Origin: Pedobacter insulae
GTDB lineage: Bacteria; Bacteroidota; Bacteroidia; Sphingobacteriales; Sphingobacteriaceae
DNA length: 64,000 bases
Direction of reading: 5' to 3'
Assembly: GCF_900113525.1 (NCBI RefSeq)
Contig: NZ_FOPP01000003.1
Coordinates: 62,001-126,000, forward strand
Both the position numbers and the translations under genes were made by a program. Positions 52,104-60,906 of this stretch are shown here, piece by piece (within the stretch, counting starts at the first letter, position 1; every line of letters begins with the position of its first letter). The notes beneath the pieces were generated by a model. That model saw only the letters and a list, made by a program, of their open reading frames with translations, was not told the DNA's origin and did no database searches.

Positions 52104-52883
52104 TTAAAAAAACCGTTTGATAATCCTCAATTTATGCGTATATCTTCCTAATTCTGCGCTATAAATACCCTGTCCATCAATCGGATCAATATGAACTTTT
52201 CCGGCAGAATGAATAATCTGGTGATTGTTTAGCATTAAGCCAACATGGGTAATTTTCCCTTCTTCATTGTCGAAAAATGCTAAATCACCCAGCACTGCAG
52301 ACTCTAGAAAATCTACAGTTTCTCCCTGTTCGGCCTGTTGCGAAGCATCTCTCTTTAACTGTAAGCCATTTAATTTATACACGGTTTGAACAAAGCCAGA
52401 ACAATCAATTCCAAAAAAAGTTCTTCCTCCCCACAAATAAGAGGTGTTTTCGAAAAACTTAGCATTTCCTTCAACTTCTTTCCTGAAATTTTCTTTTCTC
52501 GGCACAAAAGGTAAAGAAGTCACACGGAACTTCTCCTCTCCTATCTCACAAAAGCCATCTTTATAATTTGGCAAGGTACTACCTGGAGTTAAATAGTATT
52601 TAGTCCCATCGCTGGCAATTAAAGTATTATCTAATTGAACAGGCGTTAAGTATGTATAATTTTGTTCAGCTAAAAATTCGTCTTCAGTAATCAACTTCAG
52701 CTGCTTGTAATCCATCCATCCCTCATAATCATCATGATAGGTAATTACTTTACACCACTTCTCGGTTTTTTCCAAAAGCTTAACACGATCCCCAAATAGC
52801 AATTGGGATACAATCTCGCTCCTGTCTGAAGGTTCATTTCTTAGCGGCGCAACAGCAACTCTGCAAAGGTGATAAATTTCCAT
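52104..52883 (-). CDS. NlpC/P60 peptidoglycan endopeptidase with SH3 domain
   Basis: A 259-residue protein. Residues 1-65 form a bacterial SH3-like domain (PLRNEPSDRSEIVSQLLFGD), then a linker, and from about 145 an NlpC/P60 domain with the catalytic cysteine in GIDCSGFVQ, the histidine in ITHVGLML and a third in IIHSAGKVHID. No signal peptide is seen, so it may be a cytoplasmic murein-peptide recycling enzyme, similar to gamma-D-Glu-L-diamino acid endopeptidases. The frame extends to TTG 52889; ATG 52883 is preferred. Confidence 0.93.
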   Translation of the reverse strand: MEIYHLCRVAVAPLRNEPSDRSEIVSQLLFGDRVKLLEKTEKWCKVITYHDDYEGWMDYKQLKLITEDEFLAEQNYTYLTPVQLDNTLIASDGTKYYLTPGSTLPNYKDGFCEIGEEKFRVTSLPFVPRKENFRKEVEGNAKFFENTSYLWGGRTFFGIDCSGFVQTVYKLNGLQLKRDASQQAEQGETVDFLESAVLGDLAFFDNEEGKITHVGLMLNNHQIIHSAGKVHIDPIDGQGIYSAELGRYTHKLRIIKRFF

Positions 52884-52886
52884 AGC

Positions 52887-52916
52887 CAAAAATAAGGATT
52901 AACCCTTATAACCAAA
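52887..52916 (-). promoter_or_regulatory. Promoter of the NlpC/P60 gene, start codon 3 nt after -7 box
   Basis: On the minus strand TTTG (52913-52916), 18 nt, TATTTTTG (52887-52894), then GCT and the ATG at 52883. Both boxes match the consensus, so transcription should begin at about the start codon. Confidence 0.65.
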
Positions 52917-52971
52917 CATTTAAGCCAAAAATTTGTTACTTTTAATTAAATATTCACCAAATCTACGCATC

Positions 52972-53415
52972 ATGAACTTTAAAAAAATTTTAATCGCAGT
53001 TGACAACAGTGTTTGTTCTGAATTGGCTGCGAAAGCAGGTTACGAACTGGCCTCAAAATTTAATGCTGAGGTTGCATTGGTCAATATTATTGAGCCTGCA
53101 CCTGCTTCGGTTAATCCAGATTTTACTTTAGCACCGGTCTTTTTAGAAGCTTATGATAACAGTAAAGAAAATAGCCACCTTTTATTAGAAGAAATTGCCA
53201 ATAAACATGGCATGGGAATAGCCACAACTTATTTATCAATTATTGATACGGCTACGCATGGTATTATACAGCAGGCAGATGAATGGGGAGCTGAATTAAT
53301 CGTTATCGGAACCCATGGCAGAGGAGGGATATATCATTTCTTGATGGGAAGTGTTGCTGAACATGTTGCAAGAAAATCTGCTTGCCCAGTAATGATTATA
53401 CCCAATAAGGATTAA
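52972..53415 (+). CDS. Universal stress protein UspA family
   Basis: A 147-residue single-domain protein. KKILIAVDNSVCSELAAKAGYELA at the start, the central region and GTHGRGGIYHFLMGSVAEHVARKSACPVMII (in part) with the G-x2-G-x9-G(S/T) nucleotide-binding pattern fit the ATP-binding subgroup. The frame opens at a TTG (52933), but ATG 52972 is the normal start. Confidence 0.94.
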   Translation: MNFKKILIAVDNSVCSELAAKAGYELASKFNAEVALVNIIEPAPASVNPDFTLAPVFLEAYDNSKENSHLLLEEIANKHGMGIATTYLSIIDTATHGIIQQADEWGAELIVIGTHGRGGIYHFLMGSVAEHVARKSACPVMIIPNKD

Positions 53416-53439
53416 TTTATGAACCGATGCGCATAAAAA

Positions 53440-53463
53440 AAAGAGATGCTATCGTATCTCTTT
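53440..53463. terminator. Bidirectional terminator between uspA-like and ferredoxin genes
   Basis: AAAGAGAT and ATCTCTTT form an 8-bp stem around an 8-nt loop; a run of A precedes and T-rich sequence follows. It separates the two convergent genes. Confidence 0.75.
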
Positions 53464-53484
53464 ATATCTTCAACTTACTAAAAG

Positions 53485-53835
53485 TTAACCTTCTTGATGC
53501 AACCAGGCTTTTTTAGCTAATAATTCTTCTTCTGTTTCGCGTACATCTTCATCATCTACACAACAGTCTACAGGGCAAACCGCAGCGCATTGTGGCTCAT
53601 CATGAAAACCTTTACATTCCGTACATTTATCCGATACAATATAATATACTTCATCAGAAACTGCATCTTGAGAAGCTCCTGCATCAATTTGTTGTCCACC
53701 AAAATCGATGATACCATCTAAATTTGTACCATCAGAAAATCTCCAGGCTGTACCTGCGTCATATATTGCATTATTTGGGCATTCTGGCTCGCATGCTCCA
53801 CAATTAATACACTCATCTGTTATTTTAATTGCCAT
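53485..53835 (-). CDS. 4Fe-4S dicluster ferredoxin
   Basis: A 116-residue ferredoxin. The first cluster site is CINCGACEPECPNN at 9-22; the second is CTECKGFHDEPQCAAVCPVDCC, with an insertion between the second and third cysteines as in Bacteroidota and Chromatium-type ferredoxins. It transfers electrons at low potential in the cytoplasm. It is divergent from the acyl-CoA reductase gene and shares a palindromic promoter region with it. Confidence 0.95.
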   Translation of the reverse strand: MAIKITDECINCGACEPECPNNAIYDAGTAWRFSDGTNLDGIIDFGGQQIDAGASQDAVSDEVYYIVSDKCTECKGFHDEPQCAAVCPVDCCVDDEDVRETEEELLAKKAWLHQEG

Positions 53836-53862
53836 GTGTTCGTCTATATCTATTGCTAAGTT

Positions 53863-53884
53863 TACCTTTGCAGCTGCAAATATA
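53863..53884. promoter_or_regulatory. Divergent promoter pair around a 14-bp palindrome
   Basis: TACCTTTG on the + strand (53863-53870) and TATATTTG on the minus strand (53877-53884) face away from a central CAGCTG. The sequence TTTGCAGCTGCAAA (53867-53880) is a perfect palindrome. Each side is a TAnnTTTG -7 box; neither has a clear -33. They point to the acyl-CoA reductase (+) and the ferredoxin (-). Confidence 0.6.
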
Positions 53885-53913
53885 ACAATAATCGATTTAT
53901 AATAGTGCTAAAT

Positions 53914-54939
53914 ATGTCATTACATACTACTAAATTGTTAATTAATGCCCTAAAAAAATTAGGTGAGTTAATGTGCGACCCTGATAATGAACTTGCCGCC
54001 ATTATACAGAATGCTCAACATCATAATGCTTGGTTTACACCTACTGAGGTTAAGAAATCGCTTTCCTCCCTGGGAGAAATGCTAAATGAATCCGATCTTG
54101 AGCAGTGGTTCAGTACAATATGCCTGACTACCACCCCAAAAAAAGTAGGATTGATTTTAGCGGGAAATATTCCATTAGTTGGGTTTCATGATGTAATTTG
54201 CGTACTGGCAACGGGAAACACGGCTTTGATTAAAATGTCTTCTTCCGACGATAAATTAATCCCTACTTTATTAGCGCAATTAGTCAATTTGGAACCTTCA
54301 TTAGCCGATCGGATCCAATATGTTGAACGGTTAAAAGATTTTGATGCAATTATAGCGACAGGCAGCAACAATTCTTCTCGTTATTTTGATTATTATTTTG
54401 GGAAAGTACCCAACATCATTAGAAAAAACAGAAATAGTGTGGCTGTGCTAAGCGGCAATGAAACGACAGTTGAAATTGAAGATTTAGGTCACGATATTTT
54501 TGATTACTTTGGTTTAGGTTGTAGAAATGTGTCAAAAATCTATATACCTAAAGGTTACGAAATAAAAAACTTCTTCGAACCTTTAGAAAAATACCAGCCA
54601 ATTATCAATCATTTTAAATACAATAACAATTACGACTATAATAAATCTATTTACTTAGTGAATGCTGTTAAGCATTACGATAATGGCTTTCTGCTCGTTA
54701 AAGAAGATCTTTCTTTTACTTCGCCATTAGCGGTACTATATTATGAGGAATATGATTCCATTAACAATATCGAAAAATTATTGGACAATGCACATGATAA
54801 CATTCAATGTGTAGTATCAAATATAAATTTAAGTATTAAGAAAGAAACGATCAGTTTCGGTGAAAGTCAACATCCGCGACTTTGGGACTACGCTGATGAC
54901 ATTAATACCGTTGATTTTTTATTAAACCTAGTAAAATAA
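53914..54939 (+). CDS. Acyl-CoA reductase, LuxC-like
   Basis: A 341-residue protein of the LuxC acyl-CoA reductase group within the aldehyde dehydrogenase superfamily. VGLILAGNIPLVGFHDVICVLATGN is the cofactor-binding part (in short), IIATGSNNSSRYF follows, and the active-site cysteine is in FGLGCRNVSK near residue 205. It would reduce a fatty acyl-CoA to aldehyde. A GTG at 53905 is in frame; ATG 53914 is preferred. No other lux genes are here, so the aldehyde product is not for light. Confidence 0.9.
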   Translation: MSLHTTKLLINALKKLGELMCDPDNELAAIIQNAQHHNAWFTPTEVKKSLSSLGEMLNESDLEQWFSTICLTTTPKKVGLILAGNIPLVGFHDVICVLATGNTALIKMSSSDDKLIPTLLAQLVNLEPSLADRIQYVERLKDFDAIIATGSNNSSRYFDYYFGKVPNIIRKNRNSVAVLSGNETTVEIEDLGHDIFDYFGLGCRNVSKIYIPKGYEIKNFFEPLEKYQPIINHFKYNNNYDYNKSIYLVNAVKHYDNGFLLVKEDLSFTSPLAVLYYEEYDSINNIEKLLDNAHDNIQCVVSNINLSIKKETISFGESQHPRLWDYADDINTVDFLLNLVK

Positions 54940-54977
54940 CAAAAACAATAGCTATTTTGCCTGCATAATCATTTTAG

Positions 54978-56423
54978 TTGAGCGCAACACCTAAATCGTT
55001 TTATTTTTTCTTCATTGTTTTATTTATGACCAATGAAATAAAAGCACAAGTATGTGAGGGCGATTTAGGCGCACCTATTGCGACTGCTGGAACTGATTTT
55101 GGGTCTGGAACAACAACCTTTGGAAATCCTTTAGGTTCGTCTACCAATTACAACTTTGTTCGTGGAACCCCTGAAGATGGTTCCTATACCATCGTTAAAT
55201 CAACCGCCAACTTAAACAACGGCTGGCATCAAAACATTATCAATCATACGAACGATCCAAATGGTTATATGATGGTGGTCAATGCATCGTATACTCCAGG
55301 TATTTTTTATCAAACCACTGTAACTGGTCTTTGCCCGAATGTTACTTATGAATTTGCGGCTTGGGTAATTAACATATTGAATAAATCAGGAAACAACCCC
55401 AGTATCAAATTCACTATCCAAAACAACGGACAAACAATAGATGAGTTTTCAACAGGCGATATCCCTCGACATGCAGTTACCAAATGGGAGCAATACGGAA
55501 AAACATTCAAAACTCCACCAAATGTCGGAATAATTACCTTAATTATGACCAATGAAAATCCAGGTGGCGATGGAAATGACTTAGCGTTAGATGACATCAC
55601 ATTTCGGGCATGTGGCCCAAAAATTTCTCCAGTCATTGTAAACACAAGTTCGAGTGACATTAATATCTGTGAAGGAAAGTCTGAAACAATTAATTTGGCC
55701 GCAGTGGTATCGCAGGTTTATGCTGATCCAGCCTATCAATGGCAAATAAATACAGGTTCTGGATGGAGTGATCTAACTTCAATTGATGCTCAAACAACTA
55801 GGCTCACCATAAAATATACCAATGCAAAGGCTGGAATTTATGCCTATCAACTATTGGTTGCTGAGAATGCAAATATTGCTTCTCCTAATTGTAGAATCGC
55901 TTCATCTCCGCTTACTGTTAGAGTAGATGCAAAAGCTGACGCAGGGCTCGACAAACAAGTTCATTTTGGCAAAAGTGTTAAATTAGGCGGTCTAATTCAC
56001 AACAACAATGCTACATACCATTGGAGTCCAGAAACAGGATTAGACGATCCTCGGAAACTAAACCCTATTGCCTCTCCCACGCAAGATATAACTTATACAT
56101 TAACAGTTCAATCGGCTTGTGGCATTACAACTGATGATGTTTTTGTAAAGGTTTATCCAAAAATAGAGATTCCAAATACATTTACGCCGAATGCAGATGG
56201 AACAAATGACAACTGGCATATTCCAGCGCTGGAGGCATTCCCCAAGCACACGATAAAAATAGTAAATAGAAACGGCCTTACTGTTTTTAATAATAAAGGC
56301 TCGTATAAACCCTGGGATGGTAAATTTAATCAAAAAGATGTTCCAGTAGGTACTTACTATTATACCATCTATCTAAATGAAGATTTCGATACTTTAAGTG
56401 GCTGGGTGTTTGTGGTAAGGTAA
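54978..56423 (+). CDS. Secreted protein with gliding-motility C-terminal domain (type IX secretion candidate)
   Basis: A 481-residue exported protein. The N-terminus is a signal peptide (FYFFFIVLFMTNEIKAQ); residues 60-215 form a carbohydrate-binding-like beta domain (TYEFAAWVIN, WEQYGKTF, DLALDDITFRACG), and an Ig/PKD-like region follows. The C-terminus has IPNTFTPNADGTNDNW and VPVGTYYYTIYLNEDF, the gliding-motility type B sorting domain (CHU_C) used by the type IX system. Start codon appears to be TTG at 54978. Probably a surface adhesin or sugar-binding protein. Confidence 0.9.
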   Translation: MSATPKSFYFFFIVLFMTNEIKAQVCEGDLGAPIATAGTDFGSGTTTFGNPLGSSTNYNFVRGTPEDGSYTIVKSTANLNNGWHQNIINHTNDPNGYMMVVNASYTPGIFYQTTVTGLCPNVTYEFAAWVINILNKSGNNPSIKFTIQNNGQTIDEFSTGDIPRHAVTKWEQYGKTFKTPPNVGIITLIMTNENPGGDGNDLALDDITFRACGPKISPVIVNTSSSDINICEGKSETINLAAVVSQVYADPAYQWQINTGSGWSDLTSIDAQTTRLTIKYTNAKAGIYAYQLLVAENANIASPNCRIASSPLTVRVDAKADAGLDKQVHFGKSVKLGGLIHNNNATYHWSPETGLDDPRKLNPIASPTQDITYTLTVQSACGITTDDVFVKVYPKIEIPNTFTPNADGTNDNWHIPALEAFPKHTIKIVNRNGLTVFNNKGSYKPWDGKFNQKDVPVGTYYYTIYLNEDFDTLSGWVFVVR

Positions 56424-56439
56424 AGAAATGCTATTTTTG
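56409..56439 (+). promoter_or_regulatory. Perfect -33/-7 promoter overlapping the end of the type IX gene
   Basis: TTTG (56409-56412), 19 nt, TATTTTTG (56432-56439), then AAGAA and the ATG at 56445. Both boxes and their spacing equal the consensus, and the first lies within the last codons of the preceding gene. The predicted message has almost no leader. Confidence 0.7.
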
Positions 56440-56444
56440 AAGAA

Positions 56445-56648
56445 ATGTATATCATAAAAGTAAAAGGCATTGCCAAAATACCCGATTATGTTCAGTTAAG
56501 AGATGAAAAATTCACTTTATTGGCTTATTTTAGGGTAGATAGACCTGATAAATCATTAGAAAAATTAGGATTTGGCGATAAACAAGCCTATATTATGAGT
56601 TTCATTAATGATTTGCCTTTTGGACAAATTGCTAAAATTGATTTATAG
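56445..56648 (+). CDS. Small conserved-looking protein upstream of ftsE
   Basis: A 67-residue protein, predicted soluble and without signal or membrane segment. It opens with MYIIKVKGIAKIPDYVQLRD and ends in a helix-like part (FGDKQAYIMSFINDLPFGQIAKIDL, in short). I do not recognise the family. The gap to ftsE is 3 nt and a consensus promoter lies just before it, so it is the first gene of an ftsE unit. Its role is unknown. Confidence 0.75.
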   Translation: MYIIKVKGIAKIPDYVQLRDEKFTLLAYFRVDRPDKSLEKLGFGDKQAYIMSFINDLPFGQIAKIDL

Positions 56649-56651
56649 AAC

Positions 56652-57335
56652 ATGGCAGGACACTCAGTTATTAACTTACAAAACGTAGATGTTTATCAAC
56701 AGAAACATCTTGTTTTAGCTAATGTAAATTTGAATATTGAAAAAGGTGAATTTGTTTTCTTAATCGGACAAACCGGATCGGGAAAGAGTAGTTTGCTTAA
56801 GATTATTTACGGCGATTTACATATCGGAAATGGCAATGGAAAAGTTGCAGATTTTGATCTTAAAAATTTGGCCGATAAAGAGGTACCCTATTTAAGACGT
56901 AAATTGGGAATTGTTTTTCAAGACTTCCAGCTTTTAAGTGATAGAACTATCGAAAAGAATTTAGAATTCGTGTTAAAGGCTACCGGCTGGAATGACGAAA
57001 ATTTAATTAACGAGCGGATTAAAGACGTATTAGATAAAGTGGGTTTACGTTCAAAAATCAAGAAAATGCCCCATGAAATTTCTGGTGGCGAACAACAGCG
57101 TATAGTAATTGCAAGAGCTTTATTAAATAATCCTGAAATTATTCTTGCCGATGAACCTACAGGGAATTTGGATCCTGAAACCTCCGAAGAAATCGTTTTG
57201 TTATTGAAACAAATTAGTCAGAGTGGTACGGCAGTATTAATGGCCACACATGATTACCATATCATCAGAACCTTCCCTTCTAGAATTATCAAATGTGAAG
57301 GTGGTAGGATGCACGAGGACGCACAGATTTCCTAA
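56652..57335 (+). CDS. ftsE: Cell division ATP-binding protein FtsE
   Basis: A 227-residue ABC ATPase. Walker A is GQTGSGKSS, the signature is ISGGEQQRIVIARAL and Walker B is IILADEPTGNLDP; the first residues VINLQNVDVYQQKHLVLANVNL are those of FtsE. FtsE works with the membrane protein FtsX to activate murein hydrolases at the septum. FtsX is not next to it in this window, so it must be elsewhere, as is usual in Bacteroidota. Confidence 0.93.
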   Translation: MAGHSVINLQNVDVYQQKHLVLANVNLNIEKGEFVFLIGQTGSGKSSLLKIIYGDLHIGNGNGKVADFDLKNLADKEVPYLRRKLGIVFQDFQLLSDRTIEKNLEFVLKATGWNDENLINERIKDVLDKVGLRSKIKKMPHEISGGEQQRIVIARALLNNPEIILADEPTGNLDPETSEEIVLLLKQISQSGTAVLMATHDYHIIRTFPSRIIKCEGGRMHEDAQIS

Positions 57336-57381
57336 ATTTAACATTGTCCTTTCTCACGATTATCTTGGTGTTAACAACTAA

Positions 57382-57455
57382 GTCAGTTCTGACAAAATAA
57401 AATAAATCAGTCATTCTGTGCAGTAATGCTCTTGTAAAACTGACAGCATGGCTGA
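57382..57455 (+). promoter_or_regulatory. Repeated CTGAC/GTCAG motifs upstream of grpE
   Basis: GTCAGTTCTGAC (57382-57393), a palindrome, TCAGTCATTCTG (57407-57418) and CTGACAGCATGGCTGA (57440-57455) lie in the 175-nt region before grpE. This looks like a set of binding sites, possibly for heat-shock control. A good -33/-7 pair is not seen. Confidence 0.45.
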
Positions 57456-57510
57456 TTTTTGTTATTGGCAAAACTTTTGAGTTTAAACCCAAAAAGCACG
57501 AGTATATAAC

Positions 57511-58092
57511 ATGTTTAATAAGAAGAAAAAGAACGAAGAGCCCATGACTGATGAAGATTTGGCAGCACAAGAAGCAATGAATCAAGAAACCAACGAAAAT
57601 AACGTTGAAGAAAACATCGCCCCTGAACCTGTTATAGAGTTGTCTGTCGAAGAAAAATTACAACAAGAAAATGGTGTGTTAAATGACAAATACCTTCGTC
57701 TGTTTGCAGAGTTTGATAATTATAAGCGCAGGACACAAAAAGAGCGCATTGAACTTTTACAAACTGCTGGAAAAGACGTTGTGGTTTCGCTATTACCCGT
57801 TTTAGATGATTTCGACCGTGCGTTAAAAGCAACGGAGACAGCGACAGAGGTTACCGCTATTCGTGAAGGTATCATGCTTGTTCAAAATAAGTTGAAAAGC
57901 ATTTTAACGCAAAAAGGATTAAAGGAAATGGAAAGTTTACATGCCACTTTCGATACAGATATTCACGAGGCTATTACAAAAATTCCTGCGCCTACCGACG
58001 ATTTAAAAGGGAAAGTAGTGGATGAGCTTGAAAAGGGTTATACTTTAAATGATAAAGTTATCCGTTTTGCGAAAGTAGTTGTTGGAGCATAA
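57511..58092 (+). CDS. grpE: GrpE nucleotide exchange factor
   Basis: GrpE releases ADP from DnaK. The 193-residue protein has a polar, acidic N-terminus of about 45 residues, a long helix ([26 protein letters not shown], in short) and the C-terminal beta domain with [12 protein letters not shown] and [23 protein letters not shown]. It ends 4 nt before the dnaJ start and so is in one operon with it; dnaK is elsewhere. Confidence 0.97.
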   Translation: MFNKKKKNEEPMTDEDLAAQEAMNQETNENNVEENIAPEPVIELSVEEKLQQENGVLNDKYLRLFAEFDNYKRRTQKERIELLQTAGKDVVVSLLPVLDDFDRALKATETATEVTAIREGIMLVQNKLKSILTQKGLKEMESLHATFDTDIHEAITKIPAPTDDLKGKVVDELEKGYTLNDKVIRFAKVVVGA

Positions 58093-58096
58093 AAAA

Positions 58097-59266
58097 ATGA
58101 GCAAAAGAGATTTTTACGACATTCTTGGCATAGCCAAAAACGCATCTGCAGAAGAAATAAAAAAAGCTTACCGTAAGCTGGCTATCAAATATCATCCTGA
58201 CAAGAACCCGGATGATAAAGCTGCTGAGGAGAAATTTAAAGAAGCGGCAGAAGCCTATGAGGTTTTAAGTAACCCGGAGAAAAAGCAACGTTATGACCAA
58301 TATGGTCACGCTGGTGTTGGAGGTGCTGCAGGAGGCGGTGGTTACGGTGGCGGTGGTATGAACATGGAAGATATCTTTAGCCAATTTGGCGATATCTTTG
58401 GCGGCGGTGGCGGAAGTCCTTTCGATAGCTTTTTCGGTGGCGGCGGTCAATCTAGAAGCAGCGGAAGACGAGTTACAAAAGGCACTAATCTCCGCATAAA
58501 GGTTAAATTAACGCTGGAAGAAATAGCGAATGGCTCAGAGAAAAAAATTAAAGTAAACAAACAGGTTACCTGTAAAACCTGCGATGGCAGCGGAGCTAAG
58601 GATAAATCATCCGTAAGCACATGTAGCACCTGCGGCGGTAGTGGAGCAGTGCGGAGGGTAACCAATACAATTTTGGGACAAATGCAAACCACTGCAACTT
58701 GTCCTACGTGTCACGGTAACGGTCAACAAATTACGGCAAAATGCGGTGCTTGCCATGGCGACGGAATTGTACGTGGCGAAGAAACCATCAACATTAATAT
58801 TCCCGCAGGCGTTAGCGATGGTATGCAGTTAAGTATGGCAGGAAAAGGTAATGCAGCTGCTAATGGTGGTGTGCCTGGAGACCTGATTATATTAATTGAG
58901 GAATTACCACATGAGACATTAAAACGTGAGGGCAATAATATTGTATATGATCTACATTTAAGCATTATTGACGCAGCATTGGGAATTAGCGCCGAGGTTC
59001 CAACGATTGATGGAAAGGCAAAAATTAAAATTGATGCTGGAACACAAAGTGGAAAATTATTACGCTTAAAAGGCAAAGGTATTCCTGAGATTAATTCTTA
59101 CCATCGTGGAGATGAGATTATACATGTAAATATATGGACTCCAAAAGTCTTAAATAGTGAAGAAAGGACTATGTTGGAGAAATTAAGAGAGTCTCCAAAT
59201 TTCAAGCCTCAACCTGGGAAACATGACAAGAGTTTCTTCGACAAGATGAAAGAATATTTCGAATAA
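58097..59266 (+). CDS. dnaJ: Chaperone protein DnaJ
   Basis: A full-length type I DnaJ of 389 residues. The J domain has YHPDKNPDD, then a Gly-rich region, then four CxxCxGxG zinc repeats ([32 protein letters not shown]), and the C-terminal substrate domain with RLKGKGIP. It stimulates DnaK ATPase and hands it unfolded proteins. The frame extends to 58079 inside grpE, but ATG 58097 ([11 protein letters not shown]) is the family start. Confidence 0.98.
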   Translation: MSKRDFYDILGIAKNASAEEIKKAYRKLAIKYHPDKNPDDKAAEEKFKEAAEAYEVLSNPEKKQRYDQYGHAGVGGAAGGGGYGGGGMNMEDIFSQFGDIFGGGGGSPFDSFFGGGGQSRSSGRRVTKGTNLRIKVKLTLEEIANGSEKKIKVNKQVTCKTCDGSGAKDKSSVSTCSTCGGSGAVRRVTNTILGQMQTTATCPTCHGNGQQITAKCGACHGDGIVRGEETININIPAGVSDGMQLSMAGKGNAAANGGVPGDLIILIEELPHETLKREGNNIVYDLHLSIIDAALGISAEVPTIDGKAKIKIDAGTQSGKLLRLKGKGIPEINSYHRGDEIIHVNIWTPKVLNSEERTMLEKLRESPNFKPQPGKHDKSFFDKMKEYFE

Positions 59267-59274
59267 AAACTATT

Positions 59275-59309
59275 AAAAAGCCGATACGTTAATAATGTAT
59301 CGGCTTTTT
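59275..59309 (+). terminator. Terminator after grpE-dnaJ
   Basis: AAAAAGCCGATAC and GTATCGGCTTTTT form a perfect 13-bp stem with a 9-nt loop followed by T-rich sequence. It closes the chaperone operon and may serve the convergent lipoprotein gene as well. Confidence 0.9.
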
Positions 59310-59335
59310 CTCTACTGCTTTTTAACTAAATTTTG

Positions 59336-59842
59336 CTAAAACTCAAGATAAAATATATTCCCGTCTGTATAGCCTTGAAGTGAACCATTTTCAATTGGTG
59401 CCTCTACCTCGTTAACTAGTAATTTCTCTATTTTAGAAGTCGTTGTATTAAGTTTAAGATTTAACTTATAGGGAGTCCTATCTCCTAACTGGAGATAAAA
59501 GGTGCCATTTGTTGATGCAGTTAAAGCTACAATATTTTGAGCGTGAAGTTGATGAAAAGTAAATTGGTTTGATCCATAAGAAAAAGGCGGTCGTATGCCG
59601 AAATCGACATTTTTAGTCTGCCCATTTGCGTCTAATACATAAAGTTTAATATGATTAACGGTAAAGGAATTGTTGGTTTTCAAATTTAATAAATCTTCTC
59701 CTGCTGCGTTTTTTATTACTAAGCTTAAATATGGATAGCTTAACGGCGAACAAGCACAGGGTCCTCTTTCCCCTATCTCTTGTTTTTTACAGCCTAGATG
59801 TGCAACAATAATAATTGCGAATGCGATCAAAAATTTCTTCAT
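59336..59842 (-). CDS. Hypothetical lipoprotein
   Basis: A 168-residue protein with a lipoprotein signal (IVAHLGCKK, Cys near 18). The mature part is beta-rich with YPYLSLVIKNAAGEDLL and TFYLQLGDRTPYKLNL, reminiscent of a small beta-sandwich, but no family can be named. It is on its own between the chaperone operon and the ABC transporter, convergent with dnaJ. Confidence 0.75.
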   Translation of the reverse strand: MKKFLIAFAIIIVAHLGCKKQEIGERGPCACSPLSYPYLSLVIKNAAGEDLLNLKTNNSFTVNHIKLYVLDANGQTKNVDFGIRPPFSYGSNQFTFHQLHAQNIVALTASTNGTFYLQLGDRTPYKLNLKLNTTTSKIEKLLVNEVEAPIENGSLQGYTDGNIFYLEF

Positions 59843-59994
59843 TTTTTCTTAGTTAAAGTTAGTAGCGACCTGCGTTAGCCGTTATTCACTGATACGGAGT
59901 TTTAATATGATATGTTACATCTTTTACTTAATATTCATCATGTAACAATAAAAGGTTTTAATTATCTTAACAGCACGAAACTAAATTATAGAAA

Positions 59995-60906
59995 ATGTTA
60001 AGTGTAAAAAATATTGTTAAACAATATGCAGCTCACCGCGCTTTGGACAATGTAAGTCTGGAAGTAGAAAAAGGTAAAATATTTGGACTCCTGGGACCAA
60101 ATGGCGCTGGTAAAACTTCTCTCATCCGTATCATTACGCAAATAACGGCACCAGATAGCGGTGAAGTAATATTTAATGGCAAACGTTTAAATACTGATCA
60201 TATCTCGCAAATTGGATATCTACCGGAAGAACGGGGTTTGTACAAGAAGATGGAAATTGGCGAGCAGATTCTATACCTCTCGAAATTAAAGGGATTGAGC
60301 ACAGCCGAAGCAACTAAACGTATTAAATTCTGGTTTGAGAAACTTGAAATGGGAAGTTGGTGGAATAAAAAAGTAGAAGATTTGAGCAAGGGGATGCAGC
60401 AAAAAGTTCAGTTTGTAGCTACGGTACTCCATCAACCTGAGTTAATTATTCTTGACGAACCATTCTCTGGCTTCGACCCAGTAAACGCAGATATTATTAA
60501 AAACGAAATACTTGAACTGAATAGACAAGGGGCGACATTTATTTTTTCAACCCATAGAATGGAAAGTGTCGAGGAACTTTGTGACCATATTGCGTTGATC
60601 CATCAATCTAAAAAAATCTTGGATGGCAGCGTAGACGAAATCAAGGGGACTTACCGCAACAACACCTATTGGCTCGAATATGAAGGCACCTATAATGTAC
60701 AAAGTACTAACGGCATTTTTGACGTATTACAAACTGAGCAAGTGAAAGAAAAAACCCTGATCAAGCTTCAATTGCGCCCCGAAAAAACAGTAAATGAGGT
60801 ACTTTCTATCTTACTCCCCCATGTTTCAATTACTAAGTTGGATGAAGTAATTCCAACGATGAACGATATTTTTATAGATAAAGTTAAAGGACAACATCAT
60901 GAATAA
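59995..60906 (+). CDS. ABC-2 transporter ATP-binding protein
   Basis: A 303-residue ABC ATPase. Walker A GPNGAGKTS is near 36-44, the signature LSKGMQQKVQ follows, then Walker B LIILDEPFSGFDP and the switch histidine in FIFSTHRMESVEE. A C-terminal domain of about 80 residues is typical for the NatA/drug-export branch. It is coupled to the permease gene by an 8-nt overlap. Substrate unknown. Confidence 0.93.
   Translation: MLSVKNIVKQYAAHRALDNVSLEVEKGKIFGLLGPNGAGKTSLIRIITQITAPDSGEVIFNGKRLNTDHISQIGYLPEERGLYKKMEIGEQILYLSKLKGLSTAEATKRIKFWFEKLEMGSWWNKKVEDLSKGMQQKVQFVATVLHQPELIILDEPFSGFDPVNADIIKNEILELNRQGATFIFSTHRMESVEELCDHIALIHQSKKILDGSVDEIKGTYRNNTYWLEYEGTYNVQSTNGIFDVLQTEQVKEKTLIKLQLRPEKTVNEVLSILLPHVSITKLDEVIPTMNDIFIDKVKGQHHE

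Noticed and set aside
57464..57480. Sigma-54-like site TTGGCA...TTTGA before grpE
   Set aside because: The essential GC at the -12 element is GA, and no activator gene or site is seen.
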